The notes beneath the pieces are model-generated. The model saw nothing but the letters and a program-made list of their open reading frames with translations. It did no database searches and was not told where the DNA came from. The translations under genes were made by a program, and so were the position numbers. From an uncultured Candidatus Actinomarina sp. (GTDB lineage Bacteria > Actinomycetota > Acidimicrobiia > Actinomarinales > Actinomarinaceae): a stretch of 64,000 nt of DNA. How positions within the stretch are numbered: the first letter of the stretch is position 1; every line of letters starts with the position of its first letter. The stretch covers positions 1 to 64,000 of the forward strand of contig CACDUI010000004.1 in NCBI GenBank assembly GCA_902555985.1. The letters are read 5' to 3'. Of the stretch, positions 1 through 8,247 are shown piece by piece.

Positions 1-1334
1 GCTCTTAATACAGATATCAAATACAAGAATCCAGTACTTAAAAGGATTAACGACACAAAAGTATTTAATGAAAAATTAAAACCTATTAGATTCCAAACTA
101 TTCCGAAACCCTCACCATAAATTGTAGGATTGCCAGCATTTGCCCCAGCATTCCATGAGTAGCCAGAATTAATTCCAATAACAGCATTGTTAATTAAAAC
201 TAAGAGGTAAGAAAATTTAAATCCAGCAAAGATTATATTTTCAAGTCTTGAATAAGCTACCTCTCTTCCAAATAATTTAGGAATTAAATAATAACTCAAA
301 GATATAGTTGCTAGTACAAGTGATCCAACGTAACCATATGAAATAACATTAATAAAATTAGTAATTCCCAAAATTGGCAGAAGGTTCTCAAAAGAAGACA
401 CAATATGAAAAATTGTTGTTATAGAAAATAAAATTACAGAAAAATTGACAAGTTCTAACGATTTGTTTTCAGCTTCTTTTGATTGAATTGTTTTAATGAA
501 ATTTACTAAAAAAGCTATTAAAGGAACTAAAAGACTCATTGATAAATATATAGATATGTTTTCAATCCAGTTTGGAAGAAGTGAGCCATAATAATACTTA
601 AAATTAGTCCACGGCATTAGGAATAAAAACCCCCAAAAAGTAATTGAGGACAGGGTTTTGTTGAACAAAACTGCTTCTAGCGGTCTTGTCATTAAAAAGT
701 GAATTATTGCTAAGTATATGAAAGTAATTCCAACATATATATGTGTTGACGTATAGAGAGCGTTTATAAGAAATATGTCTGAAAAAATGTTTAATTCCGC
801 TCTAACAATAAAAAGTGAAATAAGATAAAAGACTACAGCTCCATATATAAATTGAGCACTTGCAAATATTGAAGCTTCTTTCTTTGCTAGTAAATTAAGT
901 GAAGCTAAGCCAAATAAGCCGAATACTACCAAGATTTTTAACAGAATAAGTAATGAACTATTTCCTAAATCGTATGCTGTGTTCTCAAAAAAGAAATTTA
1001 CAAGTATATCTAAGAATTCTGTTCCAACTACTCCTAGTAAAGTTAAAAAAACTAATGGAAAAAGAACCAAAGTTCTTCCAAGTGATTTTGAAAACAAATA
1101 CGAAAAACTTAAAGAGAGTGATGCTCCAAAAACAAGACCTAATGAAGATTGGGTATCAAGCCTATCTAAAAAACCATAGTTAAAAACAGCATTGGTTGGG
1201 AGAAGGTTCGCAAAGGTAAAGTAAGCATTTTTTAAAAACGAAATTGTATAAGAAAGCAATAGGGTAAGAGGAAAAATCAAAACAAAAAGTTTTGAAAGCT
1301 CTTGTTCGTTTTTTGGAAACAACTTTATTTTCAT
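1..1334 (-). CDS. Heme-copper oxidase subunit I-like (CcoN-like) membrane protein lacking most metal ligands, 3' end cut by window
   Basis: An open frame runs from an ATG at 1334 off the left edge, about 444 residues with no stop. It is almost entirely hydrophobic, with roughly a dozen membrane segments. By eye, and from memory of CcoN, it follows the cbb3 oxidase catalytic subunit: an LPNW stretch matches LPDW after the copper-site helix, and IPKLFGR matches IPKVFGR after the heme-ligand helix. Where CcoN has the His-His copper pair this protein has Lys-Tyr, and where it has His-Val-His it has Tyr-Gly-Tyr. The N-terminal heme-b histidine also seems absent, while one His in THIYVG could match the third copper ligand. 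It is divergent from the bc complex genes. Family relationship is likely; loss of oxygen reduction and any new role are inference. Confidence 0.6.
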   Translation of the reverse strand, partial: MKIKLFPKNEQELSKLFVLIFPLTLLLSYTISFLKNAYFTFANLLPTNAVFNYGFLDRLDTQSSLGLVFGASLSLSFSYLFSKSLGRTLVLFPLVFLTLLGVVGTEFLDILVNFFFENTAYDLGNSSLLILLKILVVFGLFGLASLNLLAKKEASIFASAQFIYGAVVFYLISLFIVRAELNIFSDIFLINALYTSTHIYVGITFIYLAIIHFLMTRPLEAVLFNKTLSSITFWGFLFLMPWTNFKYYYGSLLPNWIENISIYLSMSLLVPLIAFLVNFIKTIQSKEAENKSLELVNFSVILFSITTIFHIVSSFENLLPILGITNFINVISYGYVGSLVLATISLSYYLIPKLFGREVAYSRLENIIFAGFKFSYLLVLINNAVIGINSGYSWNAGANAGNPTIYGEGFGIVWNLIGFNFSLNTFVSLILLSTGFLYLISVLR

Positions 1335-1482
1335 CAATTTAGCCAATATTCATTATGACTTTACTATTATATTGGAAAAATGTTGGTTGGTGTTATCGAA
1401 AATTTTTTAAAAAAAGATAATGAATCAATTTATATTTTTCTCTCAACTTACGATATTATATATAGGTAAGGTTTGAGGAAAT
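1335..1482. promoter_or_regulatory. Divergent intergenic region between oxidase-like gene and bc-complex operon
   Basis: This 148-bp AT-rich gap separates two diverging genes and must hold both promoters. TATATA-like stretches lie around 1453-1464, upstream of the plus-strand start, and a GAGG ribosome binding site sits at 1475-1478. I see no convincing inverted repeat or riboswitch. Confidence 0.45.
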
Positions 1483-2076
1483 TTGATTTATACAGTTTAT
1501 AAACTTAGATACAAAATTGGTTTAGTTTCAATTGTTTCAGGACTAGGCGGTATGACCATTGGAGTCATTATTGCCCACTTTGCAGGTTTTCCAAAAGGCG
1601 AAGTAATCGATTATTTTAACTGGATTCCAAGAGGTTGGTTACCACAAACAATTGGTCAGCTTATGGCTTTTGGTGCGAGTCAGTTACTTCTTTTAGGAAT
1701 GGTCTTAGTTGTCTGGAATCAAAAAGAATTAACCTGGGCAAAGGCAACATATTTTGCTTTTCTAACTTGGATCGAGATGTCAATTCTTTTAGGTATTGTT
1801 CCATCAGAGTGGCTTAACCTAGCACAGGGTCCTCTAGAATGGACTGGCCAAAGAGATTTTATTCAATTTCCTCCAATATTATTTTTAAATAATGAAATAG
1901 GTCTAAGCATGGCCGCTCTAAAAGATCTGATCCAGCTTGGTATTTCGACTAATTTTCTAATTGCAGGACTTGTAGTGGCTTATTTAATTCAAGATGTAAA
2001 CAATAAAATAGAAAGTTCAAAATCACGAATTTCTGATTACGGTAAGGAAGTAATTAAGGTGGAGCAAAATGGCTAA
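1483..2076 (+). CDS. Unrecognised four-helix membrane protein, first gene of the bc-complex operon
   Basis: 197 residues from a TTG codon, chosen because GAGG lies about 5 nt upstream and no ATG is available nearer. The protein shows about four membrane segments (near residues 10-30, 55-78, 85-105 and 160-180). Trp/Pro-rich loops such as IPRGWLP and VPSEWLNL may pack against a membrane complex. The C-terminal tail is polar and lysine-rich. It overlaps the ferredoxin gene by 8 bp, so the two are probably translationally coupled. I do not recognise the family. Its place as leading gene of a quinol:cytochrome c reductase cluster suggests an accessory subunit or quinone-side partner; that is inference from context. 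Confidence 0.7.
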   Translation: MIYTVYKLRYKIGLVSIVSGLGGMTIGVIIAHFAGFPKGEVIDYFNWIPRGWLPQTIGQLMAFGASQLLLLGMVLVVWNQKELTWAKATYFAFLTWIEMSILLGIVPSEWLNLAQGPLEWTGQRDFIQFPPILFLNNEIGLSMAALKDLIQLGISTNFLIAGLVVAYLIQDVNNKIESSKSRISDYGKEVIKVEQNG

Positions 2077-2515
2077 ATCTGAAGTCTTAATTGAGATGCC
2101 AGAATTTGAAAAGAAGTACAATCTGGCAATGGTTGATGCAGAAAAAGTTGCTTCACGTGTTCGTCCAAAACAATTTTTACACATAGATGAACCCGAATGT
2201 ATTTTATGTGAAGGATGTGTTGATATATGTCCATGGAAATGCATCCATTATTTGTCAGTTGATGCTATTGACGATTCAATAAATGTTGAGTCTCCAGATG
2301 AGGATGAGGCACCAGGATTTTTCGTTGTTGATGAAGAAGCGTGTACTAGATGTGCGCTTTGTATAGATAGATGCCCAACTGGTGTCATATCTCTTGGTAA
2401 ATTTGAAGGTTCACTAGCAGATCAAGCAGTGCAGAATGGAGTTTACACAGCACCTTGGGATGAAGACTCAGGACAAAGAAACGACAGACATGGTTATATA
2501 TATGGAAGGCTTTAA
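2069..2515 (+). CDS. 2x[4Fe-4S] ferredoxin-type protein of the bc-complex operon
   Basis: 148 residues with two iron-sulfur motifs: CILCEGCVDICPWKC in the first half and CTRCALCIDRCP in the second, separated by an acidic loop rich in Asp and Glu. These cysteines fit two [4Fe-4S] clusters. No signal peptide or membrane segment is visible, so it should sit on the cytoplasmic side. It overlaps the preceding membrane-protein gene and lies 9 bp before cytochrome b. The arrangement suggests an electron donor or acceptor attached to the cytochrome b complex, as in complexes that exchange electrons with ferredoxin-like partners. The fold call is firm; the partner is inferred from the operon. Confidence 0.88.
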   Translation: MAKSEVLIEMPEFEKKYNLAMVDAEKVASRVRPKQFLHIDEPECILCEGCVDICPWKCIHYLSVDAIDDSINVESPDEDEAPGFFVVDEEACTRCALCIDRCPTGVISLGKFEGSLADQAVQNGVYTAPWDEDSGQRNDRHGYIYGRL

Positions 2516-2524
2516 AATAACATA

Positions 2525-3298
2525 ATGCAGAAATTATCTCTCAGAGACAGAATTAAAGAAGTCAGAGTTACTGCTGGCGATAGTTTTAGAGGTGGAAAAC
2601 TAATGTCTAGTATATTTCGTCCAGGATCTCCATTTAAAAAAGGTTATGTAGACAGCCCTAGAAATAGATCCTATGTTGTTATGAACAATGTTTTGTACCA
2701 CTTACACCCAGTCAAGGTCAAAAGGCATGGTGTTAGACTTTCATACACCCTTTGTCTAGGTGGATTAAGCTTCTTTTTGTTTATTGTCTTAACAATTACT
2801 GGTATTTGGTTAATGTTCTATTTCCGTCCCACAGAACTTGCCTATGTAGATATTCAAGCATTACAAACTGATATTGCATTTGGTTCTTTAGTTAGGAATA
2901 TGCATAGATGGGGTGCACACCTGATGGTCTTAGTTGTATTTCTTCACATGTCTAGGGTTTTTTATCATGGAGCTTACAAAGCGCCTAGGGAATTTAACTG
3001 GGTTATAGGAGTTATTTTACTATTGCTAACATTACTCCTTTCTTTTACTGGTTACCTTCTTCCCTGGGACCAGCTGGCAATTTGGGCTGTTACTGTAGGA
3101 GGAAATATGGCAGGGTACACACCTGTTATTGGTGCCCAAGCCAAGTTCGGTTTATTTGCAGGACTTGAAGCAACAACTGCTACTCTATTAAGGTTTTACG
3201 TGCTTCATGTACTTTTCTTACCATTCATAATCGTTATTTTTATGGCTGTTCACTTCTGGAGAGTAAGAAAAGACGGCGGAATCTCAGGACCTTTATAG
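2525..3298 (+). CDS. Cytochrome b, N-terminal (b6-like) subunit of quinol:cytochrome c reductase
   Basis: 257 residues carrying the four-helix heme-binding half of cytochrome b. The b-heme histidines are H127 (in MHRWGAH) and H141 (FLHMSRVF) on one helix and H228 and H243 on another, the latter spaced by 14 residues as in b6-type proteins. The b6 signature after the second helix is present as KAPREFNW. A basic N-terminal extension of about 60 residues precedes the first membrane helix. It transfers electrons from quinol across the membrane as part of the Q cycle. The C-terminal half is encoded by the next gene 7 bp downstream, so cytochrome b is split. Confidence 0.93.
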   Translation: MQKLSLRDRIKEVRVTAGDSFRGGKLMSSIFRPGSPFKKGYVDSPRNRSYVVMNNVLYHLHPVKVKRHGVRLSYTLCLGGLSFFLFIVLTITGIWLMFYFRPTELAYVDIQALQTDIAFGSLVRNMHRWGAHLMVLVVFLHMSRVFYHGAYKAPREFNWVIGVILLLLTLLLSFTGYLLPWDQLAIWAVTVGGNMAGYTPVIGAQAKFGLFAGLEATTATLLRFYVLHVLFLPFIIVIFMAVHFWRVRKDGGISGPL

Positions 3299-3305
3299 AG
3301 TACTT

Positions 3306-4181
3306 ATGGTAGATATTCCAGAACATTTATTGCAGCGATCTGCTGAGGCAAGAGCTAAAGCTTTAGGTATAAGTATCGAACAAGCGTTAGCTGAAATGAA
3401 AGGCGAGTCAGATCCAACAGTTGTATCAAAGGACCCTGAAGTAAAAATTATTGACGAGACTCCAGCTCCAGCAGCAGAGACTCCATCTCCAGCAGCAGAG
3501 ACTCCAGCTCCAGCAGCCGAAGTCACACCTGTAAAAGAAGAACATGCGGCAGAAACAACGGAGAAGGTAGCAGAAGTAGCGATCGAAAAAAAACCTGCAG
3601 CAAAAGCTCCAGACCCAAAAACTGATGCCCCAGATGAAGTAGATTTTGCTCCTGAAGTTAAAGTGACCCAAAGGTTGTTAACTGTAGTTAAAGCAAAGCC
3701 TATACAAAAAGCTGCATCAGAGCCTGTAGATAAAGTAAATACATGGCCACACTTAATGCTTCCTGAGTTTGTATCACTTATGGCTATGACTGCTTTTTTA
3801 ATATTATTATCAGCAATATTACAAGCACCTCTTCTTGAAGAGGCAAATCCAAATGTAACTCCAAACCCAGCAAAAGCACCTTGGTACTTTTTGGGCCTAC
3901 AAGAGTTATTGTCCTACTGGGATCCTCAAATAGCTGGCGTTATGATTCCACTTGTTTTAGGATTAGTCGTCTGGATGGCATTTCCATATATTGATAGAAA
4001 CCCTGAAACCCACCCATCAAAAAGAAAATTTGCAATTATGTTTTATACTTTTTTTCTTGCTGGAGCAGGTGTTTTAACAATTATTGGAGTTTTGTTCAGG
4101 GGTCCAGGTTGGAACTGGACTTACCCATGGATTGATGGAATATGGTTTGATGATTTGCTCGATTGGATTCACTTCGAATGA
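3306..4181 (+). CDS. Cytochrome b C-terminal (subunit IV-like) protein with Ala/Pro-rich N-terminal extension
   Basis: 291 residues. The last 140 or so form three membrane helices like subunit IV of b6f or the C-terminal part of cytochrome b, including a KAPWYFLGLQELLSYW stretch that matches the quinol-site region (PEWYF-like). The first 145 residues are unusual: a short helical segment (HLLQRSAEARAKALG, residues 8-22), then an Ala/Pro/Glu-rich linker with near-perfect tandem repeats of the type ETPAPAA. There is no signal peptide, so the extension should lie in the cytoplasm. Its stop overlaps the Rieske gene start in an ATGA junction. The subunit IV call is firm; the role of the extension is unknown. 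Confidence 0.88.
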   Translation: MVDIPEHLLQRSAEARAKALGISIEQALAEMKGESDPTVVSKDPEVKIIDETPAPAAETPSPAAETPAPAAEVTPVKEEHAAETTEKVAEVAIEKKPAAKAPDPKTDAPDEVDFAPEVKVTQRLLTVVKAKPIQKAASEPVDKVNTWPHLMLPEFVSLMAMTAFLILLSAILQAPLLEEANPNVTPNPAKAPWYFLGLQELLSYWDPQIAGVMIPLVLGLVVWMAFPYIDRNPETHPSKRKFAIMFYTFFLAGAGVLTIIGVLFRGPGWNWTYPWIDGIWFDDLLDWIHFE

Positions 4182-5041
4182 GCATAGTCGAATTATCTTT
4201 TGCAGCTTTTGCTATAGTTGGATTTCTCGGTATTGTTGGAATCGTTGTTATTGTTACTGGGAGAGCACCAAAAAGCTTTAATTGGAAGAAAAATCTAGAG
4301 AAAAAAGCATTAAAAGAAGACAAATCTCAGACTAATTTTTTAGAACCTGAACTACCCAAAGGAGAATCAGAAACAACTATTGATGAGATTGACGAACCAA
4401 TTATTGATTCAGATGGTGCTGTAAAGCTAGAAGAGAAAGTAATTTATGAGGAAATTTCTGAAGAGGAAGTAGGGATAAATAGAAGGCAATTTTTAACAAA
4501 AGCTTTAAGAATTTCCTTTGGTGCTTTCGCTGGTATTCAAGCAATTTCTTGGCTAGGTTTTTTCTGGCCAAAGGTTTCTGGTGGATTTGGTTCGAAAGTT
4601 GATGCTGGGCCAATCGAAGATATTAAAGGTCAGATTTTTCAGGCTGACGGATCAGTTATACCTGCTTTCATTCCCTCAGCCAGAGCATATGTGCTTCCTT
4701 TAGATGACTCTGCAGCAGCTAATTCACAATTTACTTCAGGATCTACAGTCACAGATGGCCTTGTTGCTGTTTATCAAAGGTGTGTTCATTTGGGCTGCCG
4801 AGTTCCTTGGTGTAACTCATCTCAAGGTTTTGAGTGTCCATGTCATGGTTCAAAATATAATATGATAGGCGAATACTTTGCTGGACCAGCACCAAGAAAT
4901 CTCGATAGATTTAATGTAGAAAATGTTGGCGGAAGGTTAGTAATAGATACAGGTACAATTATTGAATCTCCTAGAGCACCAGGTATGTCAGTAAAATATC
5001 CTCAAGGACTATCTTGTATTGCACTAACAACAGAGGAATAA
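4178..5041 (+). CDS. Rieske [2Fe-2S] iron-sulfur subunit of quinol:cytochrome c reductase
   Basis: 287 residues from the ATG at 4178, which overlaps the upstream TGA as ATGA; a TTG 15 nt earlier is possible but less likely. The cluster ligands are plain: CVHLGC at residues 202-207 and CPCHGS at 220-225, giving two Cys and two His ligands plus the usual disulfide pair. A membrane helix lies at residues 6-27, and a second hydrophobic segment at 111-130 follows a twin-arginine-like NRRQFL (101-106), suggesting Tat-dependent export of the Rieske domain. An acidic linker of about 70 residues joins the two. It accepts electrons from quinol and passes them to the cytochrome c encoded next. Confidence 0.93.
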   Translation: MSIVELSFAAFAIVGFLGIVGIVVIVTGRAPKSFNWKKNLEKKALKEDKSQTNFLEPELPKGESETTIDEIDEPIIDSDGAVKLEEKVIYEEISEEEVGINRRQFLTKALRISFGAFAGIQAISWLGFFWPKVSGGFGSKVDAGPIEDIKGQIFQADGSVIPAFIPSARAYVLPLDDSAAANSQFTSGSTVTDGLVAVYQRCVHLGCRVPWCNSSQGFECPCHGSKYNMIGEYFAGPAPRNLDRFNVENVGGRLVIDTGTIIESPRAPGMSVKYPQGLSCIALTTEE

Positions 5042-5042
5042 A

Positions 5043-6467
5043 ATGACTAGTTCACTCTCAATTACTCTAATTGCATTTGGTATCATTGCAGCTTTAGCAT
5101 TTTTTACAGCTGCTGGATTTAGAGGTTCAGGAAAAGTTAATGATTATGCACCTAACCTTTCTAAGTACAGAACAGATGATGATTTAGAAACAAAAACACT
5201 AGATAGAACTCTAACTGTTGCTGTATTGTTAGCTTCAATTTTAACAATTATGATCCCACTTTATTATCTTGGTGAACAAGAAAGGCAAGAAGGCTTTGTA
5301 GAAGAGTTTGATGAGGTATCTGTAGAACGTGGGGAGCATCTTTATGAAGAGTTTGGTTGTGGCAATTGTCATGGAGCTGATGGATCTGGTGGCGCTGCAT
5401 CATATGTCGAAAAGAGAAGTGGCATAAATGTTACATGGACTGCACCAGCAATTAATAATGTATTTTACAGATATGATGATGAAGAAGTTCGTTATTGGTT
5501 AATATATGGACGTGCCAACTCACCTATGCCAGCATGGGGACTAGAGGGTGGTGGCCCTATGAATGATGGACAATTAGATGATTTAATCGAGTACATGCAT
5601 CATTTTCAAATTACTCAAGAATCAGAACTTCGAACTATTGAGATGAATATCAATAGTTCTTTATCCAGAATAGAAACATCCGAATTATTAGTAGAAAATG
5701 AAATAGCCAGACAAAAAGAATTAATTCAAAGTGTTGAGGAAGCACCTTCAAAATTGCCTATAGTAGAAAAGGCTGTTCAAGATGTTTCTGCATTTCTATC
5801 CAAAGAAGGTGGGATTGATACAGATGAAGATGGTTTGAGTGACTCAACTGAAACGGAGCTTTCTACTTACAGTGCTTCAATTTCTGAGGCGTTAGGTACA
5901 TCAATTTTGAATTTAGATCCTGATAATGAACAGTCAATTCCAGGAAGAAAAGACTTATCAGTTGCTAAAGGGTATTTATCGCAGCTTGAATCGGAATTAA
6001 TCAATATAAGAATTGTTTCTGAGGGTTATGATAAATTTATTAATGAGGCCGAAACAGGTTTAGCATTTCTTGAAAAAGCACTTGAAGAGAAACTTTGGGA
6101 GGTTTCGTTTGATGAAATTGCTAACTCAACTTTTGATGGTGATTTAGAAAAAGCAATACGAGCAGTTGGATTATTCAATGCATACTGTGCAAGATGCCAT
6201 ACAGCGGGCTACTCTGCTGGTGTAGCATATACTAAAGAAATAGCCTCTGGGGGATTAGGACCTGCACTTAGAGCTGGAAGAGCGAATATTCAATTTAAGC
6301 AAAGAGAAGATTTGATAGATTTTATTGTTAAGGGTTCTGTGAATGGTAAAGCCTACGGTGTAAATGGTGTAGGTGGAGGAAAAATGCCTGGTTTTGGTGC
6401 AGTACTTCCTGAATCAGACATAGCTTTAATTATTGATTACTTGAGAGGAATGAAACCTGATGCGTGA
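5043..6467 (+). CDS. Membrane-anchored diheme cytochrome c with inserted coiled coil and calcium-type loop
   Basis: 474 residues. Two hydrophobic segments near the N terminus (about 4-25 and 57-76) anchor the protein. The first c-type heme motif is CGNCH at 106-110, with a likely axial Met in PMPAWG (near 162); the second is CARCH at 382-386, with MPGFG further on. The two domains are separated by about 190 residues predicted as coiled coil, holding an Asp-rich loop DTDEDGLSD (259-267) that resembles thrombospondin type-3 calcium sites. It begins 1 nt after the Rieske stop. Role: electron carrier of the bc complex, replacing a soluble cytochrome c1. The long insert is unusual. Confidence 0.9.
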   Translation: MTSSLSITLIAFGIIAALAFFTAAGFRGSGKVNDYAPNLSKYRTDDDLETKTLDRTLTVAVLLASILTIMIPLYYLGEQERQEGFVEEFDEVSVERGEHLYEEFGCGNCHGADGSGGAASYVEKRSGINVTWTAPAINNVFYRYDDEEVRYWLIYGRANSPMPAWGLEGGGPMNDGQLDDLIEYMHHFQITQESELRTIEMNINSSLSRIETSELLVENEIARQKELIQSVEEAPSKLPIVEKAVQDVSAFLSKEGGIDTDEDGLSDSTETELSTYSASISEALGTSILNLDPDNEQSIPGRKDLSVAKGYLSQLESELINIRIVSEGYDKFINEAETGLAFLEKALEEKLWEVSFDEIANSTFDGDLEKAIRAVGLFNAYCARCHTAGYSAGVAYTKEIASGGLGPALRAGRANIQFKQREDLIDFIVKGSVNGKAYGVNGVGGGKMPGFGAVLPESDIALIIDYLRGMKPDA

Positions 6468-6828
6468 AATAATGAGATCACTTCTCTCCTCTAACTTATT
6501 AGTTACAGGAATCATAATGTTTATAGGTTCTATGATTGTATTTGCTGGTTCTACATTTTTATTAAATGCTACAAATGTTGGAAAAAGATTAGGTTTCTTA
6601 ATTACCGGAGCAGCAATATTTGGCTGGGGAGTAATCAACTCAATATTTTTCATACTATATGCTCCTCGAGGTCCAGCACCTTCGAGCATTGATGGTTTGA
6701 ATGCATTTGAAATAAGAATTATTCCAATTACATTTTTAATTGGCTCTGGAATATTATTTATTATGTTTTTATTAGCGCTCAACAGGTTTGAACAAGAACA
6801 GCTTGAAAAGGAAGAGCAAGATAATTAG
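6460..6828 (+). CDS. Small three-helix membrane protein at the end of the bc-complex operon
   Basis: 122 residues with three clear membrane segments (about 13-34, 42-66 and 86-108) and a charged Glu/Gln-rich C-terminal tail. The start ATG overlaps the end of the diheme cytochrome gene by 8 bp, indicating coupled translation. A second in-frame ATG at 6472 could be the real start. I do not recognise a family. Position suggests a small accessory subunit of the bc complex or an assembly factor; this is contextual inference only. Confidence 0.65.
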   Translation: MREIMRSLLSSNLLVTGIIMFIGSMIVFAGSTFLLNATNVGKRLGFLITGAAIFGWGVINSIFFILYAPRGPAPSSIDGLNAFEIRIIPITFLIGSGILFIMFLLALNRFEQEQLEKEEQDN

Positions 6829-6837
6829 ATTATCTTT

Positions 6838-7272
6838 ATGACACAAATATGGTTTATAGCTGCTGCAGTGCTTCTATTAGCTGAGCTTTTAGTACCTACT
6901 TTTTTTATCCTACCCTTTGCGATTGGTTCATTCTTTGCAGGTTTAGCCTCACTATTTACAGATAATCAAAATATTCAATTATCCACTTTTATTATCTTTA
7001 GCCTTGTTGGTGTTTATTTATCAGTTAAAGTTTTTGGACCTAGAAATAAAGAAAAAAAATCAAGTTCAGGCTTTACTGAAGGAGCCAATAAATATATTGG
7101 TATGACCTTTGTCACAACTGAAGAGCTAGATGTTTACGATTCGACTATGCAACATGTATATGGTGACGATTGGCAGGTTGTATCAAAAGATAGAAGAATT
7201 CCAACAGGAACAGAAGTTAAAGTAGTAAATGTAAATGGTACAAAATTAGAAGTACAAACCAAGGAAGGTTAA
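6838..7272 (+). CDS. NfeD-like membrane protein with C-terminal OB-fold domain
   Basis: 144 residues: membrane helices in the first 75 residues, then a soluble domain of about 70 residues with the beta-rich pattern of NfeD C-terminal OB folds (a GMTFVTTEEL...GDDWQVVS...GTEVKVVNVNGTKLEV pattern). NfeD proteins commonly pair with SPFH/stomatin proteins, and the next gene 9 bp downstream is exactly that. The pair is thought to organise membrane microdomains or membrane-protein quality control. No serine-protease domain is present, so this is the short NfeD type. The call rests on topology plus neighbour. Confidence 0.75.
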   Translation: MTQIWFIAAAVLLLAELLVPTFFILPFAIGSFFAGLASLFTDNQNIQLSTFIIFSLVGVYLSVKVFGPRNKEKKSSSGFTEGANKYIGMTFVTTEELDVYDSTMQHVYGDDWQVVSKDRRIPTGTEVKVVNVNGTKLEVQTKEG

Positions 7273-7281
7273 AGTTAAATT

Positions 7282-8247
7282 ATGGAAATAATATTTGGAA
7301 TCGTTAGATGGGTAGTAATAATTGCACTTCTCGGAGTTGTGCTTTTTAGAATTTTTAGAATAATTAGACCTTTTGAGACAGGTCTTGTTGAAAGGCTCGG
7401 TAAGTTTAATAGAGAGGCTAAATCAGGCCTAAACATTGTACTACCTGGTTTGGAAAGAATAATTATTGTAGATATGAGAGAACAAGTTATTGACGTGCCA
7501 CCTCAAGAAGTTATCACTAAAGATAACGTAACAATCACAGTTGATGCTGTTATATATTATGAGCCAACAGATCCAAAGAAACTTGTGTATAACGTTGGTG
7601 ACTTTATTCAAGCAGCAACAAAATTAGCACAAACTAATTTAAGGAATGTTGTTGGTGACTTGGAGTTAGACGCAGCTTTAACATCTAGAGAAACTATTAA
7701 TACACAATTAAAACTTATTTTAGATGAGGCAACCGACAAGTGGGGTACCAGAGTCGTTAGGGTTGAAATTCAAAGAGTTGATCCACCGCAAGATGTTCAG
7801 GATGCAATGAATAAAGTTATGAAAGCTGAAAGAGACAGAAGAGCAGCAGTTACTGAAGCTGAGGGTGAAAAAAGAGCTGCAATTCTTTCTGCTGAGGGAA
7901 GAAAAGAGTCTCAGGTTTTAGATGCTAATGGTGAAGCTGAAGCTTTGAAACAAGTAGCAGATGCACAAAAATATGAAAAAATTGCAATTGCTGAAGGTGA
8001 ATCTGAAGCAATTGAAAAAGTTTTTGCTGCGATACACAAAGGTGATCCAACAAATGATTTAATCGCAATTAAGTATTTAGAGTCACTTGAGAAGGTAGCT
8101 GAAGGAAATGCTACGAAGATATTCTTGCCTGCAGATTTATCTGCAACATTAGGCAGTATTGGTGCAATTTCAGAACTTTTTAAAGATGAAAAATCTGGTG
8201 AATCGGATGAATCTGTTGAGGAATCAGATGAATCTACTAAAGAATAA
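7282..8247 (+). CDS. SPFH/Band 7 (stomatin-like, paraslipin/QmcA-type) protein
   Basis: 321 residues. One N-terminal membrane segment (about 5-27) is followed by a complete SPFH domain: FETGLVERLGKFNREAKSGL, then VDMREQVIDVPPQEVITKDN and VDAVIYY. A long Ala/Glu-rich coiled coil follows (about 170-250), typical of stomatins that form rings. The C terminus is an acidic Ser/Glu/Asp-rich tail. It sits directly after its usual partner NfeD. Expected location is the inner face of the cell membrane, scaffolding protein complexes. The last 24 bp overlap the convergent LysE-family gene. Confidence 0.9.
   Translation: MEIIFGIVRWVVIIALLGVVLFRIFRIIRPFETGLVERLGKFNREAKSGLNIVLPGLERIIIVDMREQVIDVPPQEVITKDNVTITVDAVIYYEPTDPKKLVYNVGDFIQAATKLAQTNLRNVVGDLELDAALTSRETINTQLKLILDEATDKWGTRVVRVEIQRVDPPQDVQDAMNKVMKAERDRRAAVTEAEGEKRAAILSAEGRKESQVLDANGEAEALKQVADAQKYEKIAIAEGESEAIEKVFAAIHKGDPTNDLIAIKYLESLEKVAEGNATKIFLPADLSATLGSIGAISELFKDEKSGESDESVEESDESTKE

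Noticed and set aside
953-1183. Two overlapping plus-strand frames of 66 and 76 codons
   Set aside because: They lie opposite the oxidase-like gene on the minus strand, overlap each other in different frames and have no ribosome site; antisense shadow.
8224-8247. Possible misassembly at the overlap of SPFH and LysE genes
   Set aside because: A short convergent overlap of stop regions is normal in this compact genome, and both proteins end sensibly.
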